Shown here piece by piece: positions 8,487-16,500 of a stretch of 45,795 nucleotides of DNA; position 1 is the first letter of the stretch; every line of letters starts with the position of its first letter. The stretch lies in the NCBI GenBank assembly GCA_018608245.1, contig JABAZY010000044.1:22086-67880 (forward strand), written 5' to 3'. Under the pieces are notes generated by a model. That model was given only the letters and a program-made list of their open reading frames with translations. It was not told the origin of the DNA and searched no databases. Made by a program: the position numbers and the translations under genes. This stretch comes from Alphaproteobacteria bacterium (GTDB taxonomy: Bacteria; Pseudomonadota; Alphaproteobacteria; Micavibrionales; Micavibrionaceae).

Positions 8487-9764
8487 ATGAATAATCAGTA
8501 TAACACAAAGAAGTCGGTTTTTTCATGGTGCTTTTATGATTGGGCGAACACGGCGTTTAGTACCGTGATTATCACGTTTGTTTTTGGCGTTTATTTTATG
8601 CGTGAAATTGTGGGTGATGAAATTAGCGGAGCTGCGCAGTGGGGATTTGCAATTTCTATCTCTGGGTTTTTTATTGCTATTTTGGGCCCTTTGTTGGGGG
8701 CAATTGCGGATAATTCTGGGGATCGAAAAAACTGGATATTCTGGTTATCGATGATGTGTATTGTTCCAACGGCTATGCTGTGGTGGGCAGTGCCAGATAA
8801 TAGTGCGGCGCATATTATATTTGTTTTATTTTTAGTGGCTGTTGCCAATGTTGGGTTGGAGTTGTCACAAGTCTTTTATAACTCAATGTTGCCACATGTC
8901 GCGCCCGAAGGGAAGTTAGGGCGGGTGTCTGGCTGGGCTTGGGGGCTTGGGTATGCAGGTGGTTTGACCGCATTGGTTGTGGCTTTGTTTGGTTTTATTG
9001 GGTTGGGTGATATAGAGCCAATCATTCAGTTACCGACAGAAAATTTTGAGCATATTCGAATTGTGGGCCCGTTAGTCGCCGTTTGGTTTTTTGTGTTTAT
9101 GATGCCATTATTTATTTTCACGAAGGATGTCGAGAAAGAAAAGAAACCAGTTTTGGAAAGCTTATCATTAGGGCTTAATCAATTAGCCGATAGCGTGCGT
9201 CACATTAAAGATCACAAAAATTTATTATTGTTCTTGGTCTCTAGCGCGATTTATCGTGATGGGCTGGTGACGCTTTTTGCTGTTGGCGGGGTCTATGCTG
9301 CGGGGCAATATGACATGAACTTTACGGAGATTTTGATCTTCGCGATTGGGTTGAATGTGACGGCAGGGTTGGGTGCTTTTGGTTTTGCGTACTTAGATGA
9401 TTATTTGGGGTCAAAGCCGACGATTATTATATCGCTCATTGGGCTTATTATCATTGGTGGCGTTATTTTAATGACAACTGATAAGATCGTATTTTTAGGG
9501 CTGTCATTGGGGTTAGGGATTTTTATGGGTCCTGTACAGGCGGCGAGTAGGACGATGGTGAGTAAGTTGACCGCGCCCGAGATGATGACGCAAGTCTTTG
9601 GGCTTTATGCCTTTACGGGTAAATCAATTTCTTTCTTGGGGCCGTTAGCGTTTGGGGTGGCAACAGAAGTTTTTGATACACAACAAGCAGGTATGGCGAG
9701 TATTATTTTATTCTGGGTTGTGGGATTGGTGATGATCCTTAAAGTGAAAGAGGTAAAACAATGA
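8487..9764 (+). CDS. MFS transporter, UMF1 / Atg22-like family
   Basis: A 425-aa inner-membrane protein with about 12 hydrophobic segments. The N-terminal FSWCFYDWANTAFSTVIITFVFGVYF is the signature of the UMF1 (Atg22-like) branch of the major facilitator superfamily, followed by ADNSGDRK in the loop after TM2. Atg22 in yeast exports amino acids from the vacuole; the substrate of bacterial members is not established, so none is assigned. AAGAG lies about 5 nt before ATG 8487. Its last 4 bp overlap the amidase start (ATGA), so the two are co-translated. A link to recycling of wall fragments is only suggested by that pairing. Confidence 0.85.
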   Translation: MNNQYNTKKSVFSWCFYDWANTAFSTVIITFVFGVYFMREIVGDEISGAAQWGFAISISGFFIAILGPLLGAIADNSGDRKNWIFWLSMMCIVPTAMLWWAVPDNSAAHIIFVLFLVAVANVGLELSQVFYNSMLPHVAPEGKLGRVSGWAWGLGYAGGLTALVVALFGFIGLGDIEPIIQLPTENFEHIRIVGPLVAVWFFVFMMPLFIFTKDVEKEKKPVLESLSLGLNQLADSVRHIKDHKNLLLFLVSSAIYRDGLVTLFAVGGVYAAGQYDMNFTEILIFAIGLNVTAGLGAFGFAYLDDYLGSKPTIIISLIGLIIIGGVILMTTDKIVFLGLSLGLGIFMGPVQAASRTMVSKLTAPEMMTQVFGLYAFTGKSISFLGPLAFGVATEVFDTQQAGMASIILFWVVGLVMILKVKEVKQ

Positions 9765-10471
9765 AGATAGAACAATTACCCTCACCGAGTTTTGATGACC
9801 GTAAAGGCCATAGACCAACATTGATCATTTTGCATTATACAGGCATGGAAACCGCACAAGCGGCGTTGGATCGGTTAACGAATAAATTTAGTAAAGTGAG
9901 TGCCCACTATACGGTTGATGAGAATGGAAAAATTTATCAACATGTTGCAGAGGAAGATCGTGCATGGTGCGTAGGCAAATCCTTTTGGCAAGAAATGCGT
10001 GATATTAATGCACGCTCAATCAATATTGAAATGGTGAATAAAGGTCATGAGTTTGGGTATCATAAATTCGCTGACAAACAGATTGAAGCGGTTAAAAAAC
10101 TTTGTCATGAGATTATGACGCGTCATGAGATTAAGCAAGTTTTGGGGCATTCTGATGTCTCGCCAGAGCGCAAAGAAGATCCTGGTCATTTGTTTCCTTG
10201 GACAGAGCTTGCTGAAGATAAGATTGGTGTTTGGCCAGAGATTTCTGATGAAGATATGGTACTGGGCAATGTGCTGAACATAACCCAAGGTTTGGTTGAT
10301 TTGGGGTATAATGTGGAAGAATTCCCTGATGAATCATTGATCGCGTTTCAACGGCATTACGTCCCTGAAGTGTTTGAACAGGATAGAATAGGTGAGGTGA
10401 CGGGATTAACGAAGGCACGGCTTTATGCGCTTTTATCACGTTACAGCAATGAAACATTGCTCGATGACTAA
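9761..10471 (+). CDS. N-acetylmuramoyl-L-alanine amidase, AmpD/AmiD type (Amidase_2)
   Basis: Cleaves the bond between muramic acid (or anhydro-muramic acid) and the stem peptide. The 236-aa product has LIILHYTGMETAQAALDRL, SAHYTVDENGKIYQHV, RAWCVGKS, INIEMVNKG and VLGHSDVSPERKEDPGHLFPW. The predicted zinc ligands are His25, His130 and Asp140. The C-terminal part (about 165-236) resembles a small peptidoglycan-binding helical domain (LVDLGY...AFQRHY). There is no signal peptide, so a cytoplasmic AmpD-like recycling role is likelier than a periplasmic one. It overlaps the MFS gene by 4 bp and is followed by rnpB, a common alphaproteobacterial order. Confidence 0.9.
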   Translation: MKIEQLPSPSFDDRKGHRPTLIILHYTGMETAQAALDRLTNKFSKVSAHYTVDENGKIYQHVAEEDRAWCVGKSFWQEMRDINARSINIEMVNKGHEFGYHKFADKQIEAVKKLCHEIMTRHEIKQVLGHSDVSPERKEDPGHLFPWTELAEDKIGVWPEISDEDMVLGNVLNITQGLVDLGYNVEEFPDESLIAFQRHYVPEVFEQDRIGEVTGLTKARLYALLSRYSNETLLDD

Positions 10472-10493
10472 GTTTTATGATACATCATGGCTT

Positions 10494-10878
10494 GTTAGAA
10501 AGCTGGATAACCGCGTTTGTAATTTATTATGACCGAGGAAAGTCCGGGCTTCGTGAAAACATAGTGCCGGGTAACGCCCGGGTGGCGTGAGCCAACGGAA
10601 AGTGCAGCAGAGAGTAGACCGCCCGTGATTTTTTAAGCAAGTCTTTTAAGATCGCAGGTAAGGGTGAAAGGGTGTGGTAAGAGCGCACCGCGTGTTTGGT
10701 AACAAATATGGCAATGTAAACCCCACTAGAAGCAAAACCAAATAGGAATGGCGTATAGGTGTGTTTTCCACCTGTTGTTCGGGTAGGTTGCTTGAGGTAT
10801 TTAGCAATAAATATCCTAGATGAATGGTTATCGCTCTATTTCGATAGGGTACAAAACCCGGCTTATAGGCTTTCTAAC
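10494..10878 (+). ncRNA. rnpB: RNase P RNA, bacterial type A
   Basis: Catalytic RNA that trims tRNA 5' leaders. The outer helix P1 is visible as GTTAGAAAGC (10494-10503) pairing with GCTTTCTAAC (10869-10878). Conserved blocks appear in order: GAGGAAAGTCCGGGC, AGAGTAGACCG, GGTAAGGGTGAAAGGGTG, AGAGCGCACCG, AAACCCCA, AGAAGCAAAACCAAATAGG, TAGATGAATGGTTATC and ACAAAACCCGGCTTATAGG. The order and spacing match the class A core. The ends are set by P1 and could be off by a few bases. A strong terminator follows at 10910. Confidence 0.96.
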
Positions 10879-10909
10879 TTATTAATTTAGTGAAGCAATT
10901 CATAAAAAA

Positions 10910-10950
10910 ACCGCCCATCCTATTTTTAGGTATGGGCGGTTCTTTTTATT
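10910..10950 (+). terminator. Rho-independent terminator after rnpB (likely bidirectional)
   Basis: ACCGCCCAT (10910-10918) pairs with ATGGGCGGT (10932-10940); an inner CCT/AGG extends the stem, and the T-rich TCTTTTTATT follows. Seven A precede the stem (10904-10910), so it can also stop minus-strand transcripts, such as one from the 32-aa ORF at 10974-11072. Confidence 0.9.
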
Positions 10951-10973
10951 AGTTTAATTTAGTTTTGTAAGTT

Positions 10974-11072
10974 TTAAAGCATTGCTGATGATTTATAGGC
11001 AGAATATAAAATTGCTACCAAGAACATCCCGCCATTGACGGATAATGCTGATAATAATAATAAGCTTAACAT
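10974..11072 (-). CDS. Possible small membrane peptide, 32 aa
   Basis: On the minus strand ATG (11070-11072) opens a 32-codon frame ending TAA at 10974. The peptide starts MLSLLLLSALSVNGGMFLVA and ends ILYSAYKSSAML, almost wholly hydrophobic, enough for one membrane helix. AAGGGG lies upstream with an 11-nt gap to the start, somewhat long. The bidirectional terminator at 10904-10940 lies just beyond the stop. A weak promoter (TTGACT at plus 11181-11186 and an AT-rich -10) and a dyad (11147-11177) lie upstream. The set of signals looks like a small independent gene, but the ORF is short enough to arise by chance. No family recognised. Confidence 0.35.
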   Translation of the reverse strand: MLSLLLLSALSVNGGMFLVAILYSAYKSSAML

Positions 11073-11146
11073 AATGTGTTTTTCCCCTTACACAGATTTA
11101 AGTTTGTACTTAATCGTCCTCCAGTAATTTTTGGTTCTTTCTGATT

Positions 11147-11177
11147 AAGTAAGATGGTTTTACCATAATGATTACTT
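11147..11177. promoter_or_regulatory. Imperfect nested palindrome upstream of the 32-aa ORF
   Basis: ATGGT (11154-11158) and ACCAT (11162-11166) form an inner dyad with a 3-bp centre. AAGTAA (11147-11152) and TTACTT (11172-11177) form an outer dyad, off-centre by 4 bp. On the minus strand it would overlap the -10 area of a promoter whose -35 is TTGACT (plus 11181-11186). Operator function is inferred only from this geometry. Confidence 0.3.
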
Positions 11178-11425
11178 GAAAGTCAAGTTTTTTGTTTAAA
11201 ATCAATAGCTTAGTTAAAATATTCCTTTCAAAGGATATTTTTTCATTATGAAAATTCAATAATGGCGGAAAATCAAGGGTTTATAAAAAACCATGTAACC
11301 ACGATTTTGTGAAACATTATTACAATAATTTTCAAAAAGGACAAAATACCCTTTATTCATAATAATTTTATTTAAAAATAAATAATTGTGAATGGATAGG
11401 GCGGCAAGACAATGTCGAATTGACC

Positions 11426-11460
11426 TTCCACGCTATCCCATGTTATCCCATATATATCCA
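11426..11460 (-). promoter_or_regulatory. MraZ-type operator: four repeats with a 10-bp period
   Basis: On the minus strand the sequence reads TGGAT-N5-TGGGA-N5-TGGGA-N5-TGGAA (plus 11456-11460, 11446-11450, 11436-11440, 11426-11430). The central two match the TGGGN repeats with 5-bp spacers reported for MraZ autoregulation; the outer two have one mismatch. The array lies about 100 bp before mraZ. TTGACC (11420-11425) adjoins it and may be a -35 element, so bound MraZ could block transcription of the whole dcw cluster. Confidence 0.6.
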
Positions 11461-11565
11461 TGAATTTCTTTTTATAAGAGATTTTTGGTTTCGTTTTGTG
11501 ATTTTGCTTCTTTAGCCAGTTGTAATTCACTTTCTTGATTTTTAAGGAAGGCTTGGTTGTTCTGT

Positions 11566-12027
11566 ATGACGTTGTTTTTGTCTACATTCACAAATAAAGT
11601 TGATAAGAAGGGGCGCGTTTCTGTGCCGGCTTCTTTTCGTGCTGAGTTGACGGATCAAAGTTTTCAGGGAATAGTTTTGTTCCGCTCGAATGTTCATGCA
11701 TGCCTTGAGGGGTTTGCTTATTCTTACATGCAGGAAATTGGAGCACGGTTAGATGACTTTGATTTATTCTCCGCAGAACAAGATGATTTAGCAACGGCGA
11801 TTTTTGGTGATGCAGTTCAGCTTCCGTGGGATGGTGATGGTCGTGTGATGTTGCCGACGGAGTTAGTGGAATTTTCTGAGTTAAATGAAAAAGCCACTTT
11901 TGTTGGGATGGGGCGCAAGTTTCAAATTTGGAGTCCGAGTGTTTTTGAAGCGCGTCGCGAAAGCGCGCGCCAATCGGTTAAGTCAAAAAATATGACGATC
12001 CCTAAAGGCAGTGGAGGCGACAAATAA
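11566..12027 (+). CDS. mraZ: Transcriptional regulator MraZ
   Basis: DNA-binding protein of the AbrB/SpoVT fold that represses the dcw cluster in other bacteria. The 153-aa product has two copies of the fold: LSTFTNKVDKKGRVSVPASFR near the N-terminus and AVQLPWDGDGRVMLPTELVEF in the middle. The ATG at 11566 gives the usual alphaproteobacterial start MTLFLSTF. The Shine-Dalgarno-like AAGGAAGG (11544-11551) is 14 nt away, so a TTG at 11557, three codons upstream, is possible. The stop overlaps the rsmH start by 1 bp (TAATG). The array of TGGGA repeats upstream is its expected binding site. Confidence 0.93.
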   Translation: MTLFLSTFTNKVDKKGRVSVPASFRAELTDQSFQGIVLFRSNVHACLEGFAYSYMQEIGARLDDFDLFSAEQDDLATAIFGDAVQLPWDGDGRVMLPTELVEFSELNEKATFVGMGRKFQIWSPSVFEARRESARQSVKSKNMTIPKGSGGDK

Positions 12028-12974
12028 TGAGTGCGCATTACCCTGTCATGTTGAATGAAGTGTTGGAAAATTTGGCACCTGTCGATGGTGGCGTTTATGT
12101 CGATGGTACATTTGGTGCGGGTGGGTACTCGCAAGCTATATTGGACTCTGCTGATTGTGTTGTGGTGGCGATTGATCGTGATGCATCGGTGATGCCACGC
12201 GTGGAAGAGCTTAAGGCGCTATATGGCGATCGCTTTGTGTTTGTTAGTGGGTGCTTTGGTAATGCGCTCGAGTTGGTGCGTAATGCTGGCTATGAATTTA
12301 TTGACGGTTTCGTGATTGATATTGGCGTGTCTTCTATGCAGATAGATCAGGCGGATCGTGGGTTTTCTTTCCGCTTTGATGGACCGTTAGATATGCGTAT
12401 GAATAAAAGCGCTGGCGCGACGGCGGCGGATATTGTGAATACGTACGAAGAAGAAGATTTAGCGAATGTGATTTATCGTTATGGTGAAGAGCGTTTATCG
12501 CGCCGTATTGCCAAGAAAATTGTTGAACGTCGCGTTGAGGAAAAGTTTGAAACCACAATTGATCTAGCGGATATTGTGCGTAGCTGTGTACCGCGTTCAC
12601 CGAAGGATAAAATTGACCCCGCGACGAGAACGTTTCAAGCGTTACGCATTGCCGTCAATGATGAGCTGGGTGAATTAGAACGTGGACTAGAAGGTGCGGA
12701 AGATTTATTGCGTGATGGCGGTCGTTTGGTTGTGGTCGCATTCCATTCGTTGGAAGATGGTATCGTGAAGGCGTTTACTTATGAGCGCTCTGGTCGTATA
12801 TCAGGTGGATCACGTCATATGCCTGTGGCACCTCAAGACGTTCCTGTGCCAACGTTTAAATTAGAAAAACGTAAAGCAATTATACCGACAGACGTTGAGA
12901 CAAAAGAGAATGCACGCTCACGTTCTGCAAAATTACGCGTGGCTGTGCGTGTTAAAGAAGGGGAGGACGTATAA
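12027..12974 (+). CDS. rsmH: 16S rRNA (cytosine(1402)-N(4))-methyltransferase RsmH
   Basis: SAM-dependent enzyme (MraW) that methylates C1402 in the ribosomal P site. The 315-aa product starts SAHYPVMLNEVLENL and has the SAM motif VDGTFGAGGYS (25-35), DIGVSSMQIDQADRGFSFR, GPLDMRMN, ATRTFQALRIAVNDEL and FHSLEDGIVK. Length is normal. Both ends are translationally coupled, with 1-bp TAATG overlaps to mraZ and ftsL. Confidence 0.96.
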   Translation: MSAHYPVMLNEVLENLAPVDGGVYVDGTFGAGGYSQAILDSADCVVVAIDRDASVMPRVEELKALYGDRFVFVSGCFGNALELVRNAGYEFIDGFVIDIGVSSMQIDQADRGFSFRFDGPLDMRMNKSAGATAADIVNTYEEEDLANVIYRYGEERLSRRIAKKIVERRVEEKFETTIDLADIVRSCVPRSPKDKIDPATRTFQALRIAVNDELGELERGLEGAEDLLRDGGRLVVVAFHSLEDGIVKAFTYERSGRISGGSRHMPVAPQDVPVPTFKLEKRKAIIPTDVETKENARSRSAKLRVAVRVKEGEDV

Positions 12975-13336
12975 TGTTTCGTATCTCTGGACTTCTCATG
13001 ATGGCATTTGCCGTTTTCTTAAGTGGGTTATTGTTTTGGACGAGCCAATCTGTACAACGCGCTGAAGAAGAGTTGGCGAAGATTAATCAGACGCTTACGG
13101 CAGAGGAGGATTCTCTGCGTGTGTTAACAACGGAGTGGTCATATCTGAATCGTCCTGATCGTTTGGAAAAACTGGCGCAAGAAACGCTGGAAATAGAAAC
13201 AGATAATCCAAAAGATGCGCCGTTTATTATTGAAGGCATGGAAGAAATTCCTGAGCCTATGGTACCTGCTATCCCTCAGGCAAAGCCTGTGCGTTATGAT
13301 GTTCCCGTTGAAAATGAGGGGGCTAAAGATGAGTAA
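12974..13336 (+). CDS. ftsL: Cell division protein FtsL
   Basis: Small bitopic inner-membrane protein that links the FtsQ/B complex to FtsW-FtsI. The 120-aa product has one membrane helix at about 5-24 and a heptad-like periplasmic helix (RAEEELAKINQTLTAEEDSLRVL), then WSYLNRPDRLEKLAQETL, a conserved alphaproteobacterial FtsL segment. Sequence conservation is low in this family, so the position between rsmH and ftsI is an important part of the call. It overlaps ftsI by 8 bp (ATGAGTAA). Confidence 0.88.
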   Translation: MFRISGLLMMAFAVFLSGLLFWTSQSVQRAEEELAKINQTLTAEEDSLRVLTTEWSYLNRPDRLEKLAQETLEIETDNPKDAPFIIEGMEEIPEPMVPAIPQAKPVRYDVPVENEGAKDE

Positions 13337-15068
13337 GTTGAGCCGTCGTCGTTTTCATTTGGTTGGCCAAAAAGGTGGTGCTTTAGAACAAGCGCGTGGG
13401 CGTTTGGTGCTGGTTAGTGCATTCTTTGTTTTTTGTTACATTATTGTTGTGGCGCGTGCGGCTGATGTTTCAATTATTCAAGGGGCGTTGGAACAATCGG
13501 GTGATGGTAGTGCTGTTTATAGCACATCACCGAAACAAGAAGAAAAAATTTCACGCGCCGATATTATTGACCGTAATGGCGTTGTCTTGGCACGCTCGTT
13601 AAAAACGGCGTCCTTGTTCGTTGACCCTGCACTGATTAGAGAACCAAAAAAAGTAGCGAGTGATTTAACGAAAATTTTTCCTGATATGTCTTATGGGGAT
13701 ACGTTACAAAAATTACAAAGTAAAAAGCGTTTTGTTTGGTTGAAAAGAAATATTACACCCGATGAACATGCGAAAATTTTGTATCTTGGCTATCCAGGGT
13801 TAAATTTTGAAGAAGAGGAACGTCGTATTTATCCGCAAGGCGCGTTGGCTGTTCATATGGTCGGGGCTTCTGGTGTTGATGGGCAAGGTCTGTCTGGTAT
13901 TGAGCGTAGCTTTGATGAATTGTTGGCTAAAGGCGGTGAGCCGCTTAAGTTATCATTAGATGTGCGCTTGCAACATGTTTTGCGTCGTGAAATTTCACAT
14001 GTGATGAAAGACCATAAAGCCAAAGGTGGTGCAGGTATTATCATGGATATTGAAAATGGTGAAGTGATGGCGTCTGTGTCGCTTCCTGATTTTGATCCAC
14101 ATAATTATGGTCGCGCAAAGGACAAACAAAAATTCAATCGCGTTAGCCAAGGTGTTTATGAGTTGGGGTCATCGTTTAAATTATTCTCAACGGCGGCCTT
14201 AATTGATAAAGAAAAAGCGGGCATGAACGATAAGTTTGATGTGCGTGAACCCATTAAATATGGTCGTTTTAAAATTCGTGATTACCACGCCGAAAAACGC
14301 ATCATGACGTTACCAGAAGTATTTATTTATTCATCAAATATTGGCTCTGCCATGATGGGGCAACGTGTTGGTAATAAAGGACTGCAAGATTTTTATAGAG
14401 ATATTGGTTTGTTAAGCGCGCCTGAGTTTGAATTGGCCGAAGTGGGTAAACCAATTGTGCCTAGCCCTTGGGGTGATATTAATACAATGACAGCAGCGTT
14501 TGGTCATGGGATCGCGGTGTCACCATTGCAGTTAACGCGTGCTGCATCTTCTATTGTGAATGGTGGTGTATTGGTACAACCAACATTGGTCATTAATCCA
14601 AATTCAATACAAGATAAAAAACGCAAAAGTGCTGTGCGTGTTGTTGAGGCAGAAACATCACATCGCATGAGACAGCTTTTACGATTAACTGTCACAAAAG
14701 GCACAGGTGGTAAAGCCGATGTTGAAGGTTATCTTGTTGGCGGTAAAACAGGCACGGCAGAAAAACCAAGTGCTGGCGGTTACTCCAGAAAAAAATTAAT
14801 TTCATCGTTCTTGGGTTTCTTCCCAATGGATGAACCACGCTACGCAGTTTTTGTCATGGTTGACGAACCGCAAGGCACAAAAGAATCTTACGGCTACGCC
14901 ACAGGCGGCTGGGTTGGTGCGCCAACGGTTGGTAAGGTTGTTTCCTCTATGGCCTCAATTCTAGGCATCCCTCCAAACTCAGACAATAAACAATTCGAAG
15001 CGAGCTTAGTTCGCTATCTCAAAACTAAAGAACAAATAAAGAAGGAGAGGGCCGTTGCGACTCACTGA
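13329..15068 (+). CDS. ftsI: Peptidoglycan D,D-transpeptidase FtsI (PBP3, class B)
   Basis: Cross-links septal peptidoglycan in the periplasm. The 579-aa product has a basic cytoplasmic start, one membrane helix (about 25-43), a pedestal domain, and the transpeptidase domain with SSFK (nucleophile Ser281, Lys284), SSN (335-337) and KTGT (473-476). The ATG at 13329 was chosen because it gives MSKLSRRRFHLVG and overlaps the ftsL end; an in-frame ATG at 13215 lies deep in ftsL. Its last 14 bp contain the TTG start and, before it, the ribosome site of murE. Confidence 0.96.
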   Translation: MSKLSRRRFHLVGQKGGALEQARGRLVLVSAFFVFCYIIVVARAADVSIIQGALEQSGDGSAVYSTSPKQEEKISRADIIDRNGVVLARSLKTASLFVDPALIREPKKVASDLTKIFPDMSYGDTLQKLQSKKRFVWLKRNITPDEHAKILYLGYPGLNFEEEERRIYPQGALAVHMVGASGVDGQGLSGIERSFDELLAKGGEPLKLSLDVRLQHVLRREISHVMKDHKAKGGAGIIMDIENGEVMASVSLPDFDPHNYGRAKDKQKFNRVSQGVYELGSSFKLFSTAALIDKEKAGMNDKFDVREPIKYGRFKIRDYHAEKRIMTLPEVFIYSSNIGSAMMGQRVGNKGLQDFYRDIGLLSAPEFELAEVGKPIVPSPWGDINTMTAAFGHGIAVSPLQLTRAASSIVNGGVLVQPTLVINPNSIQDKKRKSAVRVVEAETSHRMRQLLRLTVTKGTGGKADVEGYLVGGKTGTAEKPSAGGYSRKKLISSFLGFFPMDEPRYAVFVMVDEPQGTKESYGYATGGWVGAPTVGKVVSSMASILGIPPNSDNKQFEASLVRYLKTKEQIKKERAVATH

Positions 15069-16500
15069 TTTAATCGACACTGAAAAAAATATTGAAATAA
15101 CAAGTGTAACATCCGATAGCCGTCAGGCGAAAAAAGGATCTCTTTTTGCTGCGTTCCCAGGGAATAAAGTTAAGGGTAGTGATTTTATTTCGGATGCCAT
15201 TATGCATGGGGCGTCAGCTATTCTTTTTGAAGCGGGTACAAAAATATCGGATAATATTGATGTCGAAAATATTGCTTTAATAGAAACAAAAAACACACGT
15301 AAAGATTTTGCGCAAATTGTGTCTAAATTTTATAGGTTACAGCCTGATCATATTGTAGCGGTAACAGGGACGAGTGGTAAAACTTCAACCGTTTCTTTTG
15401 TGCAACAATTATGGATGTTAGCGGGCATTGAGAAATGTGCATCGCTTGGGACTTTGGGACTACGTGCGCCAGGGATTAGACGTTATGCGAGTTTGACAAC
15501 GCCTGGGACACAGGCACTCCATGCGGATTTAGCGGACTTGGCCTCTGGTGGGATTACGCATTTGGCGATGGAAGCTTCTAGTCATGGTTTGGATCAATAT
15601 AGATTAGACGGCGTGAAAGTATCTGTTGCGGCCTATACCAATTTATCGCGTGATCATCTGGATTATCACAAGGATATGGATGAATATTTTATGGCGAAGG
15701 CGCGCTTATTTTCTGATCTTTTGGAAGAAGGTGGGCTTTCTATCATTAATGCTGATGATGAGTATGCGGATAAGTTAAAAAATATTTGTGAGAAGACAGG
15801 GCATAAAGTTTTTTCTTACGGTTATGCAGGTGAAGATATTAAAATACTTACACGCACACCAAAACCTCATGGGCAAGATATTAGCTTTGAAGTTCAAGGT
15901 AAGAAATTTGATATCATGTTACCACTTGTTGGTGAATTTCAGGTGATGAATGCACTTTGTGCGTTGGGGCTTGTAATTGCTGATGGGAGTGATGTTGAGA
16001 AATTTGTGCCTTTATTAGAGAAGCTAGAAGGTGTTTCTGGACGTTTGCAATTAGTGCCTGGGCACAGGGAAGCCGCTGTATACGTGGATTATGCGCATAA
16101 GCCTGCTGCGCTTGAAGCTGTACTAAGTACGCTACGCCCTCACACTGAAGGTAAATTATATTGTGTCTTCGGGTGTGGTGGTAACCGCGACCCAGGTAAG
16201 CGCGCGATGATGGGAAAAATCGCAAATGATTTGGCTGATATTGTTGTCGTGACGGATGATAATCCACGATACGAAGATCCTGATGTTATTCGTGCAGAAA
16301 TTTTAGAAGCATGTCCTAGTGCAAAAGAAATTGGTGATCGTGCAGAGGCTATTGAATGGGCAGTCGCGCAATTACAAAAAGGTGATGTTTTGGTTGTGGC
16401 AGGTAAAGGGCATGAGCAAGGACAGATTGTCAAAGACACAGTGCTTATTTTTGATGACGTTGAAGAAGTGAAAAAATCTATTAAGAAAGTTAATGCATAA
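15055..16500 (+). CDS. murE: UDP-MurNAc-L-Ala-D-Glu:meso-diaminopimelate ligase
   Basis: Adds meso-DAP to UDP-MurNAc-dipeptide with ATP in the cytoplasm. The 481-aa product has the ATP-binding motif VTGTSGKTS (103-111), EASSHGLDQYR, YTNLSRDHLDYH, YAHKP and DDNPRYEDP (DNPR at 402-405), the last specific for DAP over lysine. The start is TTG at 15055, supported by a near-perfect AAGGAGAGG (15042-15050) and by the lack of a nearby ATG. It starts inside the end of ftsI and its stop overlaps murF by 1 bp. The DNPR motif fits a Gram-negative DAP wall. Confidence 0.96.
   Translation: MRLTDLIDTEKNIEITSVTSDSRQAKKGSLFAAFPGNKVKGSDFISDAIMHGASAILFEAGTKISDNIDVENIALIETKNTRKDFAQIVSKFYRLQPDHIVAVTGTSGKTSTVSFVQQLWMLAGIEKCASLGTLGLRAPGIRRYASLTTPGTQALHADLADLASGGITHLAMEASSHGLDQYRLDGVKVSVAAYTNLSRDHLDYHKDMDEYFMAKARLFSDLLEEGGLSIINADDEYADKLKNICEKTGHKVFSYGYAGEDIKILTRTPKPHGQDISFEVQGKKFDIMLPLVGEFQVMNALCALGLVIADGSDVEKFVPLLEKLEGVSGRLQLVPGHREAAVYVDYAHKPAALEAVLSTLRPHTEGKLYCVFGCGGNRDPGKRAMMGKIANDLADIVVVTDDNPRYEDPDVIRAEILEACPSAKEIGDRAEAIEWAVAQLQKGDVLVVAGKGHEQGQIVKDTVLIFDDVEEVKKSIKKVNA

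Larger units (their letters stand above)
11073..11565. other. AT-rich intergenic region upstream of mraZ
   Basis: This gap of nearly 500 bp has no convincing longer ORF on either strand. It holds an imperfect dyad at 11147-11177: AAGTAA..TTACTT around ATGGT-ttt-ACCAT. There is a small A/T-flanked hairpin at 11219-11243 (ATATtCCT-ttcaa-AGGATAT then T6), possibly a weak terminator. The MraZ-type repeat array follows at 11426-11460. The stretch 11250-11400 is AT-rich with nothing I can name. Confidence 0.5.

Noticed and set aside
11219-11243. Bulged hairpin with T6 as a terminator or small RNA end
   Set aside because: Short AT-rich stem with a bulge and no obvious transcript to end; kept only as a note in the intergenic entry.
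13215-13328. ATG at 13215 as start of ftsI
   Set aside because: It lies 114 bp inside ftsL in another frame; the ATG at 13329 gives the conserved basic N-terminus and a short overlap.
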